Assembly: GCA_940671915.1 (NCBI GenBank)
Contig: CALNVZ010003434.1
Span: 6,122,527 to 6,186,526 of the forward strand
Source: Paracentrotus lividus
Taxonomy: Eukaryota > Echinodermata > Echinoidea > Camarodonta > Echinidae
Length of the DNA: 64,000 bases
Direction of reading: 5' to 3'
This document shows, one piece after another, positions 12,501 through 22,979 of this stretch (positions are counted from its first letter, which is position 1; the number at the start of each line of letters is the position of its first letter). The translations under genes were made by a program, and so were the position numbers. The notes beneath the pieces are model-generated. The model was not told the origin of the DNA. It did not search any database and saw only the letters and a program-made list of their open reading frames with translations.

Positions 12501-14656
12501 TGTTTGAGAATACCTTTCTTCGAAGCATCATCTCTCTTTACTTGGTCGGGTGGTGATTTAACATCTCGGAGTCTGTTTTGTTGCGGAAGCTTCTGAACTA
12601 ATCCGTTTGCTTCCTTGACACTTTCTGGTCTGCCCGAAAGGCTTATGGACTTTACAGGAATCGGATTCACTTGCCTCCCGGTAGATTGGAGTTCGTTTGG
12701 TGAAGGTTCAGTCAATTCACCAGTAGATTTTCTCCGCTTAATGTCTCGGCATTGCTCTGCCACTGGCTCCGTCATTTGCCTCTTTAAAGGTGGACGTAAA
12801 GACTTCACTCTGTCAGATATTCTATCTTTCGTGGATTGCGGTGCAGTATTCCTTGTATTTTCTTTTCCAGTACCATCATTTCTTCCAGTTGATTCTTCTG
12901 ATATGTTGAAATCCTTCAACTTCGGAGCGTCCTTAATAAGTTTGTCGATGACTACTTTTGGGTTAGTCAAATGATCTGGTGGCAGCTTCCTTTTTACGAA
13001 AGGTGATGACTGCGAATCTGGAACTACTGGGATTCTTTTGTTTTGGTTAGAGTTACTATCACTTCCGATGTTGGTCAAATCAACATAACTCACGTTTAGG
13101 CCAGTCCCTGTCTTACTGTTTTTAGTTATTGCCATCAAGCTGTTCCTTTGGTTTTCCGATTTCTTTTCTGTACCAGGCAATTTCTTTGGTCGTTTGTGGA
13201 CACCTAAGTTTCGTTCAGTTGAGGACAGATGTTGTTTCATTGGAGGAGGATTCTTACTCTGATAATTTGACGTTTTGACTGTTGAAGACGACAGTGGTCT
13301 GTTTGATTGCTCTAACTGCGATTGTTCTTTCTCTGCGTTCCTGCCATTGTTATCTACTTGCTTTTTCTTTGGATGGATATCTTTTACTGCAATTCGGTTT
13401 TTCACAAAATCACTTTGCCTCAATTTCTGAGTAGCGTTTTCAGTAGAACCAGTCACGTCAACGGGTTGTTCGCTATTTTGAGTTTGCGTTACTTGACCGC
13501 ATTTTTGTACTTTTTTAGTGATGATATTCTTCATGACACCACCTTCCCCAACATGACTTTGAGGTTCCATTACGCAATTGGATTTCAACTCATTTTCTCC
13601 TCTTTCTGAATCAGTTTGTTTCACAGACTCCCTGTGACGTTTCTTTTCGCTTTTTTCTCTACGTTTTACCCCTATGTCAGGTTCAGAACCTTCTTTCTTT
13701 ACCCTTTTAATTACCTTTGAAGGACCATTAAAGGGATTCTCAACAAAAATGCTACATTCTGGACCCAGGTTATACTCAGGACGTTCCTTTTTTATTTTTA
13801 AGATTGGCTTTGGCAAAGGAGCTACGGGAGTTTCATCTCTTTGACGTTTAGGTTTGTACTCATATTCAAGTGGTTCTTCTTTAATCTTACAGGTAATTAT
13901 TGGCTTGCCATCTGCCTTTTCAAGTGCAGAATCATGTCTTTTCAGGGTGGCACTTAGGTCATTCTCTTGCTCACGATCTGAAGACGAATCCACTCTAACG
14001 GGATGATTTCTATTTAGATCGATATCTGATTTTGTCATGGTTAGGTCAAGATTGATATTTCGTCCTGTATTTGTCTCTCGTTTCGTGTCATTACCATGCA
14101 GACATGGTCCTTTGCTTGTTGCGTCGAGTTTCATGGATTTGTCTTCTGCAATTGCGTGTTTCACGAGCGGTGCTGCTAGAACAAGTTCTGTACGATTCGA
14201 GGCGGAATGGAGCTTAAACATACTTGGCAGTAATGCTTCCAGTGTCGATTCATCGAACTCATTCTCGTAAAAGGTGTCCACTGTTAGAGTCTCCTGAGTT
14301 GATATGTGCTTCAAGAACTCGTTCGTTGTCAATACCCATTGTGTTCCCTTGTCTCCTACTCCATCAACCAATGCTGCTACAGTCTCACAATTCACAGCAA
14401 AACCTAAGCGATCCTTTACGACACCTTTGTTGAAATTCAAAGTTTGCCTATCAGTGTCCAACGGGACAGGCACGGAGAATGCCAAAATTGGTTTGTACTT
14501 TCTCGTAGCATTCTTTTCCCTATGTATCCTCTGATTTGATTTGGATATGGTTGAGAATATTTTACAAAGTTTCCATTCTGTCCCACCATTTGCCAGGTTG
14601 TGCGGGAGCTTGCTTAGAACAATGCAATGGACTTTTGGTTGTTCTGGGTTAGCCAT
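9488..14656 (-). CDS. 1722-residue protein with three SGNH-hydrolase-like domains and a CCHC zinc knuckle
   Basis: One uninterrupted frame. Residues ~1-170 form a compact domain ('YKPILAF', 'KGTQWVLTTNEFL') shared with the small gene at 50.7-51.1 kb. Residues ~180-920 are Lys/Arg/Glu/Ser-rich and probably disordered, with nuclear-signal-like clusters and three 'IKEEP/IKKER/VKKEG' motifs near 255-320. Three SGNH-like domains follow. Domain 1 (~930-1095) keeps Ser939 in GDSM, Asn991 in GTND and the Asp1074/His1077 pair in DGVH. Domain 2 (~1150-1310) keeps Ser1158 and Asn1210 but lacks DxxH. Domain 3 (~1375-1530) has Leu1383 in place of serine, keeps Asn1435 and lacks DxxH. The C-terminus is a zinc knuckle (Cys1707, Cys1710, His1715, Cys1720). 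The ATG has a good context (AACACAATGG), and a splice acceptor lies at 14744. Related SGNH domains occur in LINE ORF1 proteins and marine-invertebrate genes. No reverse transcriptase is adjacent, so a host or domesticated gene is more likely. Substrate unknown. Confidence 0.85.
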   Translation of the reverse strand: MANPEQPKVHCIVLSKLPHNLANGGTEWKLCKIFSTISKSNQRIHREKNATRKYKPILAFSVPVPLDTDRQTLNFNKGVVKDRLGFAVNCETVAALVDGVGDKGTQWVLTTNEFLKHISTQETLTVDTFYENEFDESTLEALLPSMFKLHSASNRTELVLAAPLVKHAIAEDKSMKLDATSKGPCLHGNDTKRETNTGRNINLDLTMTKSDIDLNRNHPVRVDSSSDREQENDLSATLKRHDSALEKADGKPIITCKIKEEPLEYEYKPKRQRDETPVAPLPKPILKIKKERPEYNLGPECSIFVENPFNGPSKVIKRVKKEGSEPDIGVKRREKSEKKRHRESVKQTDSERGENELKSNCVMEPQSHVGEGGVMKNIITKKVQKCGQVTQTQNSEQPVDVTGSTENATQKLRQSDFVKNRIAVKDIHPKKKQVDNNGRNAEKEQSQLEQSNRPLSSSTVKTSNYQSKNPPPMKQHLSSTERNLGVHKRPKKLPGTEKKSENQRNSLMAITKNSKTGTGLNVSYVDLTNIGSDSNSNQNKRIPVVPDSQSSPFVKRKLPPDHLTNPKVVIDKLIKDAPKLKDFNISEESTGRNDGTGKENTRNTAPQSTKDRISDRVKSLRPPLKRQMTEPVAEQCRDIKRRKSTGELTEPSPNELQSTGRQVNPIPVKSISLSGRPESVKEANGLVQKLPQQNRLRDVKSPPDQVKRDDASKKGILKHSTSVDYQSNREGHTSTKKRISYDEYKTTPKDSTMLQRSKSSSIPEANPRSDELDLLGSINTFESYLFYGKSKNEQLTPFNAGSASLHSGVNMESAPHQPQVSDTDAPKEVMSSDRSISHRKRSVVPSIDESFSGDIKRCRTVDQGSESPPEINLYGHVNYESNGGKKAEKDRRRLSCDEDGWQHGQLDKSTGKRQSESLRIHEKNPTKERSNVTLLVGDSMLQHIQPEKFFKNKHVIVKAIPGARVDNVSEYITKFVQDEKPNDVILHIGTNDLQKDARDISAQIESLGKLITKTYPSVAKFAISSIIQRRDDVTGARPGKESEVNKTLRCLQSKRGWDYIDNDNLDPEVHICPDGVHLNASGIEAFAMNIGVHLGCGSWCENTSSSLGSMDQFHVKVKPTSTDNSATSSSKCVPDPLVPRNGVVSDAKRPIILLVGDSMLESVEIPDDLSNKQVKPVVIPYARVDTFGDTVIDLAKHHKVDEVILHVGSNDLNDNTLSPKEIAFRIEQVGVDLEKICPSISRITVSGTISRNHQGADAVNTLLNDLQSKHGWCYISHYNVAPTFQNRPFDVKLGKPDEDIFQENILRYLQDGDLRSTDSINTTVSKTQGNGDICPSQECSGKDRKLCVKSDTFKQSIDNHHRPLCPENQQDAQEKAILLIGDLMLKSIIPGRLSRKKKVEMRVVPDARVDNIGKVVSKFAKNPNIDEVILHVGSNDLKDDVYDQNEIASRIETIGMQLEKTCPNITAFTISGVISTFKFKRSNCRILNEMLNSFKMEHGWGYINNDNLYPTFHMIPFGNWLNHTGTSLFASNIIKHLRSAPCNHSQRNKTASRVEKRHEKPNEDSSKGKEEQQISSAHVVTTEEAEVPPKDIRIVESKAVPATIDTRPQETDRCEENHGKSKTNSATHFKQNIGKKGKPRKQMEYNINPLVRGVEIRERPHPRESWRYSQDQSRYRFSSDRQSVSARLGRPPQDGKPKMLYPGFSGCHRCGGFDHKIIDCPH

Positions 14657-14743
14657 TGTGTTGTTCAGTTCACTCTGAGCTGGTTGGTTTAAGATGCTTT
14701 ATTCCGGTGGATGATACGTGGCGACAAAAGTTGAGAGATTCAT
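14657..14743 (-). other. 5' part of the main exon, with predicted splice acceptor
   Basis: On the minus strand 'ACTCTCTTTTCAG' ends at 14744, giving an exon start at 14743. From there to the ATG at 14656 the sequence is either 5' UTR or the end of an upstream reading frame, which stops with TGA at 14670-14672, 13 nt before the ATG. Confidence 0.6.
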
Positions 14744-15114
14744 CTGAAAAGAGAGTAAAAAAGGGAAATTTGTTAAATGAATGAATTTATGAAATACATT
14801 AAGGTGTAAGTACTCCAAAGTACATTTTAATAGAGTGATATTACAATCGGTCATAAATATTCATAACTATATCACGTCAACTGCAAAAACAAAACAACAA
14901 CAACAACAACAAAAGAAAAAAAAAATAAGAATGTCAACAATTTGCTAATGATGTAATATCAATATCCTAACAGTCAGTTGAAAGTCGGCGAAAGATTTTG
15001 CCGCACAAAAAAAAAAGTAAATAAAAAAATAAATAAATAAATAAAAAATAAAACAAGGTGGTTCGCGAACCACAAGTCTCACATGATTTCGCTATCAATA
15101 AAACATGCGATATG

Positions 15115-16015
15115 ACCTTTTGACCCCTAGATGGCCTCCGACCTCATCATCCTCATCAACAAACAAATGGTATTAACCAAGGATAATGCAGGGGCAAACA
15201 AACTTCCATTAAAAATGAGTGAAAATTTAACAAAGAGTTTATGAAAAGTCGACCTTTAAGTTGACCTTTTGACCCCAATATGACCTTTAATCTCATCATC
15301 CTCATCAACACACATGTGGTAATACCCAAGAATCCCTTGTACCAAGTGTGAACACGATTGATGGAGAAAAAAAGAAAACAGCAAGTTTAAGAGAAGTTGA
15401 ACTTTAAGTGACCTTTTGACCCCTGTATGACCTTTGATCTCATCATCCTCAGCAACACACATGTGGTATTACCAAAGAATCAGTTGTACCAAGTGTGAAC
15501 ACAATTGATGGAGAAATAAAGAAAACAGCAAGTTTAAGAAAATTTGTCCTTTAAACCCCTACATGACCTTTAATCTCATCATCCTCATCAACACACATGT
15601 GGAAATACCCAAGAATCATTTGTACTAAAGTGTGAACATAATTGCTGAAGAAATAAAGAAATGACAGCAAGTTTAAGAAAAGTTGACCTTTAAGTGACCT
15701 TTTGACCCATGTATGACCCTTGATCTCATCATCCTCGCACATATGTTGGTAATACCAAAGAATCATTTGTACCAAGCGTGAGCACAATGAATCGATGGAG
15801 AAATACCGGTAAAGAAATGAGAACAAGTTAAAAACAAAAACGTATTATAATAGTAATAATAGTGTAACAGATGGCCTCATATCATTTGACCTTTTGAGCC
15901 CTAGATGACCTTTGACCCCATCATCCTTATCAACACATATTTGGTATTAGCCAAGTATCATTTGTACCTAGTGTGAACAGAAATGATCCATAAATAAATA
16001 AATGAGAGCAAGTTA
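15115..16015. repeat. Tandem repeat of ~145-185 bp units in the 5' intron
   Basis: About six units share 'GACCTTTTGACCC', 'CTCATCATCCTCATCAACAC', 'AAGAATCATTTGTACCAAG' and 'GATGGAGAAATAAAGAAA'. They lie between the predicted acceptor at 14744 and the donor at 16170, so they are intronic to the large gene. The short minus-strand frames with 'DDEIKGH' are produced by the repeat. Confidence 0.85.
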
Positions 16016-16170
16016 AAGAAAAAAACTAAAAACGTAACAGACCAACAGTCTAACAGACCAACATAACAGACCAACAGGAAAAGTGATCACAATGTCTCTG
16101 CCTTTCAGGCAAAACAAAAACCGTTTGCATGTTCTTGAAAACCCTCTTAATTAAATTCAGAATATCTCAC

Positions 16171-16242
16171 CTAACTGTAGATCCACAAGGTGTTTTGCAC
16201 CGGTCGGTGTATGATATTCCAGATTCCATGAGTGATCTTCGT
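16171..16242 (-). CDS. Predicted 72-nt exon upstream of the large gene
   Basis: On the minus strand the acceptor 'CTTCTTTTCTTTCACAG' ends at 16243 and the donor 'TTAG|GTGAGA' begins at 16170. Joined to the exon at 18433-18508 and to 14743, one frame stays open through all of them, passing 'HSWNLEYHTPTGAKHLVDLQ' and then 'LDESLNFCRH', and stops just before the large ATG. Both junctions are phase 1, which argues for true coding exons. No family was recognised. It could instead be 5' UTR that is open by chance, or a short upstream cistron. Confidence 0.5.
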   Translation of the reverse strand, partial: TKITHGIWNIIHRPVQNTLWIYS

Positions 16243-16244
16243 CT

Positions 16245-16672
16245 GTGAAAGAAAAGAAGCATAGTAAAATTAGTTTTCCTCAACTCCTTTTAAGATGAAT
16301 GGAAATCATGTTATAATATAAACATCATGAACATTCAATAAAGTTAAAACATTCGCATGTACATGTACATGTAAAGTTATATAGTTATTCGTGTTATAGC
16401 GCCATACGCCATGAGCGTCCTCAGACGGTGTGCGCTTTATAAGTTTTCATAATTATTATTATTATTATCATTTTCTTCAAAGAATATGTTTAATTCAGGG
16501 GCCGCGGGGTGCTTTCGAAGAAGAGGGGGGTCTACGCACGCGAGGAAACATACACTTGATAATCATTGGGAGTTACAGTATTTCTAATGGCACGTCCAGG
16601 TCAATAGGGGTGATATTTTCAAATTGTATCATATTCAGTGAATAAGTGGTTTTCAAATTATGGTGAGGGGGG
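16245..16672. other. Intronic sequence with LINE-tail-like fragment
   Basis: Contains 'ACATGTACATGTACATGTA' near 16356-16374 and, at about 16395-16470, 'AGCGCCATACGCCATGAGC...GTGCGCTTTATAAG' followed by (ATT)n, resembling the tail of a truncated retroelement. Nothing else is recognised. Confidence 0.4.
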
Positions 16673-16697
16673 NNNNNNNNNNNNNNNNNNNNNNNNN
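16673..16697. other. Assembly gap of exactly 25 N
   Basis: Twenty-five undetermined bases directly before the first copy of a 3.9 kb repeated segment. A fixed 25-base gap is the kind of placeholder long-read gap-filling pipelines leave when a gap cannot be closed cleanly. That link is inference. Confidence 0.97.
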
Positions 16698-16883
16698 GTG
16701 CGGCGGGGGCGTGTGTCCCATGCACCCGTCTTGAGGACTCCGCTGAGTTGCTCTGGACGAAAAAACAAAAAAAACAGTGCCTTGATATTGAACTGGTATA
16801 AAGCTTTAATAAAAAATAATTGATCATACAGCACCTTATATGTATCGATCGATCGATCTCGTAAAATGAACGGAATGTATATG

Positions 16884-17979
16884 AGAGTGATTTCACGTTC
16901 CGGTGTGGTGTGGGTTAGTGTTTAGCAGAGTGAAATTCTGCTAAATCGAGCTCAAACACCGAGCTCAGATCATGAGAGTCGATACCGATTATCCAACACG
17001 CGCGGATCGATAGCCTAACACCGTCGTCTGAAGAAAAATGGCGTCGACGCATTCGCTAGCTTACAGTACCGGTTTTGTTGTTTAAAAAACTGTTCGAATA
17101 TACCTGAAGAAGGCACTAAAAGTTAGAATCATACAGTAAATCGAAATTAATCCTTCCTTCAAACCTCTCTTTGATACAAATCACCTCATGAGTGATATTT
17201 TTTGACAAAACAGTAAGTTTACAGTTCATATTCGTCGGCAGTTTTTGCAAGCAGCAGGAAATGGAGCGTTACCTAGTTCACTCAAAGCCAGGCCGGGCCG
17301 CGCAGCGCGTTAGCCCCCAGACCCTATAATTTCGTACATCGGTTCAGATTAGCAGTGATTGATCATAGCCTTTTGTTCCTAAAATACAGATTGAGAAGAC
17401 ATCCATGTTGATATTTATTCTCATACATTCACTACGGAATACCTTATTTTATATTTTCTAATAATTTTTTCCAATGAATTTAGATGAAATTTCTGGACCC
17501 TTGTTAGGCTTGAAGAGTAAGTAGCCAATTTGCGAATCCTTTCTCGTTAACCAAAAAGTAACCAATTTTGTAGTTCTTGAAGTACCCTCTTGGTAATCTA
17601 TTAATTGATTAATTATTCTGTAAAATAAAGTATTGTTTCTCTGCCACTCGAGCCTCCACTGCCTTTTATTCACAAGACAAACCAAACGTTGGCCAACACC
17701 AACACTAACACCGAGTGGTGAAATGAACTTTTTCTTAATCCCTAGGGGTTTAGTGTTAGTCAATGGAAATTGCACGTGAAATTTAACACGGCTGCAGACT
17801 TGGTTCAGCAGACGACATTGACACAAAATGAAACACCAGCAACCGGAAATACGTCAAAAATTTAGAGGTCAACAACCTAACAACCGATGAATTTTATTTC
17901 CATTCACGTTCGGTGTTAGATCAGACTTCTGCCCCAAAATAACACTAACACCATTATAACCAAACGTGAAATCACTCAC
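16884..17979. mobile_element. DNA element with GAGTGATTTCACGTT ends (copy A)
   Basis: The first copy of the element described at 20817-21935. Its ends are blurred by the indel noise of this segment. It lies within the predicted intron between the exons at 18433-18508 and 16171-16242. Confidence 0.6.
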
Positions 17980-18432
17980 CTTGTACCGCGCGTTAGACTT
18001 TTTTTTTTTTGCCATCATTGGAGGGGGTGCAAGTTTAGATCCTAAGTTTCACTAAAGTCCGTCATCCATAATTAGTTTGTGGTTTAGGTTTTTTTTGTTT
18101 TGTATTTTCTTTATCTTTATTTTCCCCATTTCCTTTGTTTTGTTCATTTGTTGTTTTTTGCTTGTTGATGTTGTTTGTTTTTGCTTTTTAGGGGGGGGGG
18201 GGGTGTTTCGTTTGTTTTGTTTTTAGATGAGGAGAGGCCGCAAATTTCTGATTTCTAAAAGCAGTTTTAAACTGACGGGAAAACCTATAATAATTATTAT
18301 TTGGTTTTTAAAAAATGCTTTACATATTACCCTGTTTACATAGTCTACGAACCACATGCATGTTTACATGCAGGTGCATGCATTCATAGGTTATTACTGG
18401 TGTGATGAACATAAGTGACATACTATCATTAC

Positions 18433-18508
18433 CTTCTATTATCAACGATTGTCTACAGATCCCATCTTGTTCAATGCGAGCTGCAGAAATTTCCTCAGCT
18501 GTCCGTCG
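18433..18508 (-). CDS. Predicted 76-nt exon upstream of the large gene (copy A)
   Basis: The donor is 'GAAG|GTAATG' (intron from 18432) and the acceptor is before 18508. In this copy the acceptor reads 'TTTACTAG', and in copy B it reads 'TTTTTACAG', probably the correct form. The frame gives 'RRTAEEISAARIEQDGICRQ' and runs in phase into the exon at 16171-16242. In copy B (22412-22488) single-base indels break the frame, so copy A is the better reading here. Function not recognised. Confidence 0.5.
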
Positions 18509-18824
18509 CTAGTAAAAAAAAAGAAGCAGAAGAAAACTTAGAAAAATTAAAAAAACGAATAAATAATCAGTGACACGTACATTGTACGTACGACTAATAA
18601 CTAAGCCCCCCCCCCCCCCCCAAATCTCAACACATATCATGTAATGACCAGCGGTACGTAAAGATACGCTGTGTCGAATTTAAAGTAATATTTTTGGTGA
18701 ATTAATTTGGTGAACCTCGAAATTCTCCGTAGTAATTAGAAAAGTCTTCCTCTGCAACCAATATCAAATTTGGCTACAAGAATGGCACGAGAAATCAAAT
18801 ATATCATTTTGAGCACATACATAC

Positions 18825-18840
18825 CTTCCACAGGTGTCCT
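18825..18840 (-). CDS. Possible 16-nt microexon
   Basis: Lies between 'TACAG' and the strong donor 'GGAAG|GTATGT' on the minus strand and reads 'GHLWK' in phase with the next exon (AAG|CGA). Copy B (22810-22826) has an extra base. The surrounding indel noise makes exact boundaries doubtful. Confidence 0.3.
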
Positions 18841-18989
18841 CTGTATTCGCGGCAGATAAAAAAAAAAAAAATAATAATAAAAAGAAAGACCTACTGAAAA
18901 AAGATCCAGAGTACGGCAATTACTGTTTTCTCCAAATATGTGACATGAGATTCAATGCTTTTTAAGCGTTTTGGGTGAATAGAAAAAGG

Positions 18990-19185
18990 TCAGAACATGC
19001 TCCCCAGGAGACAGCATCCCCCGAGGACAGCTCCCCCTCAGAGAAACTCCCTGGAGGACATCCCCCGACAGGACAACTCTCCCCCTGAGACAAACTCCCC
19101 CTGGGAGACAACCTATCCCCGCAGGACATTCTCCCGAGGACACAGGTCTCCCCCAAGGCTAGACTCCCCCGGATAGACATCCGCC
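18990..19185. repeat. GGACAACTCCCCC minisatellite (copy A)
   Basis: Units of about 14-16 bases based on 'CTCCCCCGGAGGACA'. Preceded by 'GCTTTTTAAGCGTTTTGGG', as at 22941. Gly/Ser/Cys/Pro-rich frames on the minus strand are repeat products. Confidence 0.85.
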
Positions 19186-19854
19186 CTCATTTAAATGCTA
19201 TTATATATCATGATTTATGCCACACCCCTTGTTTTTCTTTTCTGTTATAATCATGACTATATTACTTTTCTCATGAGTAACCCTTTGAATGACAAGGAGG
19301 GATGGGAATGGTTGTTTAATGCTAATATCATCCATGGAGACCACTTCCTTCCATCATGAATGGGCTTACTCTTCCCTCAAAAGGTGTTAGGTTTGGCCAG
19401 ATTCATAGGCAACCGTCCATCGGAAAGAGGGGGGGGGGGTTTTGACCCCAGAAAAGGCAAAATTATGAAAATGCAAAGAAATAAAAAATATTGGCAAAAG
19501 AGAGGATAACTAAATGGGTAACTTATAACCCGTTTCAGCATGCGTAAATATCCTTAACCCAGGAATAGGTGTGCTAAGAGGGCCTTATACCACGTACATG
19601 TATTCCTGGCGGTTAAGCTTAGCAAGCCTTCGGTTTCAGACGCTTTTACCAAAGTAGGTCTAGCACGGTAAATGAGTTGCGTACTACTCTGCGCCCGCTA
19701 TAAAAGCAGGTAACCGGTAAATGCGAGCTTTAGTCCGGACAATTGGCGGCGCTAAAGTCTCGCAGTCTGAAAACCAAACCGTGCTAAGGTAAATGGGGCA
19801 AGCATTAGCAAATCAATGAAAATGTGTCATAATAGCATAATTATCGTAACTGAT

Positions 19855-20290
19855 AACACAGTAAAGAAAAAACAATGAATAACATAAGTGCAAAAGAGTA
19901 AAAAACAATTGATAACATTAGAAAGAGAGATAAAACAATGAATAACCATTAGGAAAGATAGAAACAAAACATATAACATAAGAACAAAAGAAAAAAACAA
20001 TAAATAACTAAGGAATAAAGAGAAAAACAATAAATAAACACGGAGAAAAGAGGAATAACAATGAATAATAAGGAAAAAAGAGGAAAACAACAGAATAACA
20101 TAATGAAAGATAGAAAAACTGGGATAACATTTATAGAAAAAGAAAAAATCACAAGAATAACATAAAGAAAAAAGAAAAAAACGAAGGGACTACATAAGGA
20201 AATAGGAGAAAAAACATGAAAAACAAAGAAGAAGAAAACATAGAAAACATAAGGAAAGAAGAGAATAAGAGGAAATTGAAGAAACGAAGA
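19855..20290. repeat. ~30-bp A-rich tandem repeat (copy A)
   Basis: Units of the form 'TAACATAAGGAAAAAGAGAAA' followed by 'AACAATGAA', about 14 copies with indel noise. The long Phe/Leu-rich minus-strand frames are artefacts of this array. Confidence 0.85.
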
Positions 20291-20816
20291 ACTGAAAATA
20301 GAAGAATCATTAAATTCATGATACGCGCAAATAGTAACTGGGGTAAGAATACTCAGTGGTCGAAAGCATTGAATTACTTTAACCCGGAGCTGGCCAGACT
20401 GCGTTTTATTGGGCCATGTGTTGTGACACACCAATGTTCTTAAATATTGTACAATAATCAATGTGGCGCATTTCCATGAAAACGTGTCTGTAACTTTTAA
20501 AACTCTAATTAACCCACATAAGTATACATTTTCCGAAGCTGAATGACTGAGGAGTTCAGAAATGCCCTTTAAATTAACATAGGGGCGCCCTTGAAGTTAG
20601 ATCTTAAAAGCCTGGAAAATTTCATGAAATCTCTCTTACGGGCGTGTGTCCCATGCACCCGTCTTGAGGCTCCGCTGAGTTTGCTCTTGGACGAAAAAAC
20701 AAAAAAAACATGCCTTGATATTGAACTGGTATAAAAGCTTTAATAAAAAATAATTGATCATACAGCACCTATATGTATCGATCGATCGATCTCGTAAAAT
20801 GAACGGAATGTATATT

Positions 20817-21935
20817 GAGTGATTTCACGTTCGGTGTTGGTGTTGGTGTTAGTGTTAGCAGAGTGAAATTCTGCTAAAATCGAGCTCAAACACCGAGCTC
20901 AGCATCATGAGAGTCGATACCGATATCCAACACGCGCGGATCGATAGCCTAACACCGTCGGTCTGAAGAAAAATGGCGTCCGACGCAATTCGATAGCTAC
21001 AGTAGACCGTTTGTGTTTAAAAAACTGTTCGAATATACCTGAAGAAGCACTAAAAGGCTTAGAACATACCAGTAAATTCGAAATTAATCCCTTCTTCAAA
21101 ACCCTCTTTGATACAAATTCACCTCATGATCGATATTTTTTGACAAAACAGTAAGTTTTACAGTTCATTATTCCGGCAGTTTTTGCAAGCAGCAGGAAAT
21201 GGAGCGTTCCTAGTTCAGCTTCAAAAGCCAGGCCGGGCGCCGCAGCGCGTAGCCCCCAGACCCTATAATTTCGTACATTCGGTTCAGATTAAGCAAGTGA
21301 TTGATCATATGCCTTTTGGTTCCTAAAATACAGATTGAGAAGACAACCATGTATGATCATTTATTCCTCAATACGATTCACTACGGAATAACCTTATTTT
21401 AATTTTCTAATTAATTTTTCCAATGAATTTGATGAAATTTCTTGACCCTTGTTAGGCTTGAAGAGTAAGTAGCCAATTGCGAATCCTCTCGTTAACCAAA
21501 AAGGTAACCAATTTTGTAGTCTTGAAGTACCCTCTTTGGTTAATCCTATTAATTGATTATTATTCTTAAAATAAAGTATTGTTTCTCTGCCACTACGGAG
21601 CCTCCACTGCCTTAATTATTCACAAGACAAACCAAACGTTTGGCCAACACCAACACTAACACGAGTGGTGAAATGAACTTTTTCTTACATCCCTAGGCGG
21701 TTTAGTGTTAGTCAATGGAAATTGCACGTGAAATTTAACACCGGCTGCAGACTTGGTCAGCAGACGACATTTGACACAAAATGAAAAACACCAGCAACCG
21801 GAAATACGTCAAAATTTAGAGGTCAACACCTAACACCGACTGATTTTATTTCCATTTCACGTTCGGTGTTAGATCAGACTTCTGCCCCAAAATAAACACT
21901 AACACCGATTATAACACCAAACGTGAAATCACTCA
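20817..21935. mobile_element. DNA element with GAGTGATTTCACGTT ends (copy B)
   Basis: The left end 'GAGTGATTTCACGTTCGGTG' and the right end (reverse complement 'GAGTGATTTCACGTTTGGTG') match at all but one position over 22 bases. Internal words 'GGTGTTAGTGTTA', 'CACGTGAAATTTAACACC' and 'TTTCACGTTCGGTGTTAG' occur in both orientations. About 1.1 kb, with no coding frame, so non-autonomous. Confidence 0.7.
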
Positions 21936-22411
21936 TTGTACCGGCGTTAGACTTTTTTTTTTTTGCCATCATTGGAGGGGGTGCAAGTTTAGATCCTAGT
22001 TTCACTAAAGTCCGTCATCCATTATTAGTTTTGTGTTTAGGTTTTTGTTTTGTTTTGTATTTTTCTTTATCTTTATTTTCCCCATTTCCTTTTGTTTTTG
22101 TTCATTTGTTGTTTTTTGCTGTTGATGTTGTTTGTTTGTTTGCTTTTTAAGGGGGGGGGGGGGGGGGGGTGTTTCGTTTTGTTTTGTTTTTAGATGGAGG
22201 GAGAGGCCGCAAATTTCTGATTTTCTAAAAGCAGTTTTAAACCTGACCGGGAAAACCTATAATAATATTATTTGGTTTTTAAAAAATGCTTTACATATAT
22301 TACCCTGTTTACATGAGTCTACGATACCACATGCATGTTTACATGCAGGCTGCCATGCATTCATAGGTATACCTGGGTGGAGTGAACATAAGTGGACATA
22401 CTAATCATTAC

Positions 22412-22488
22412 CTTCTATTATTCAACGATTGTCTACAGATCCCATCTGTTCAATGCGAGCTGCAGGAAATTTCCTCAGCTGTCCGTCG
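22412..22488 (-). pseudogene. Duplicate of the 76-nt exon, frame broken by indels
   Basis: Same splice sites as 18433-18508, with a better acceptor ('TTTTTACAG'), but with one extra and one missing base that break the frame. Because the whole segment shows uniform indel noise, this is probably a sequencing error rather than a real pseudo-exon. Confidence 0.6.
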
Positions 22489-22979
22489 CTGTAAAAAGAA
22501 AGAAGCAGAAGAAAACTTAGAAAAATTAAAAAACGAATAAAATAATCAGTGACACGTACATTGTACGTACGACTAATAACTAAGCCCCCCCCCCCCCCCC
22601 CCCCCAAATCTCAACACATATCATGTAATGAGCCAGGGTACGTAAAGATACGCTGTGTCGAATTTAAAGTAATATTTTTTGGTGAATTAATTTGTGAACC
22701 TCGAAATTCTCCGTAGTAATTAAGAAAGTCTTCCTCTGCAACCAGAATATCAAATTTGGCTACAAGAATGTCAGAGAAATCAAATATATCATTTTGAGCA
22801 CATACATACCTTTCACACAGGTGCCTCTTATTGGGCAGATTAAAAAAAAAAAAAAATAATAATCAAAAGAAAGACACTGAAAAAAGATCCAAGAGTACGG
22901 GCAAGTATATGTTTTCCAAAATGTTGAACATGAGATCAATGCTTTTTAAGCGTTTTGGGGATATAGAAAAAAGGTTCTA

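Larger units (their letters stand above)
16707..20631. repeat. Copy A of a 3.9 kb duplicated segment (likely assembly artefact)
   Basis: Starts 'GGCGTGTGTCCCATGCACCC' and ends around 'AAAATTTCATGAAA'. It matches 20640-24593 along its whole length with mostly single-base insertions and deletions spread evenly through genes, repeats and unique sequence. Substitution-type divergence is rare. That error spectrum resembles raw long reads rather than evolutionary divergence. Confidence 0.9.

Noticed and set aside
9488-14656. The large gene as ORF1 of an active LINE
   Set aside because: No reverse transcriptase or endonuclease frame lies next to it. It is 1722 residues long, far beyond LINE ORF1 proteins, and seems to have spliced upstream exons. 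An origin from such an element cannot be excluded.
19827-20461. Long Phe/Leu/Ile-rich minus-strand frames that look like membrane proteins (also at 23813-24298)
   Set aside because: They are translations of a ~30-bp A-rich tandem repeat, and they lie in a duplicated segment full of indels.
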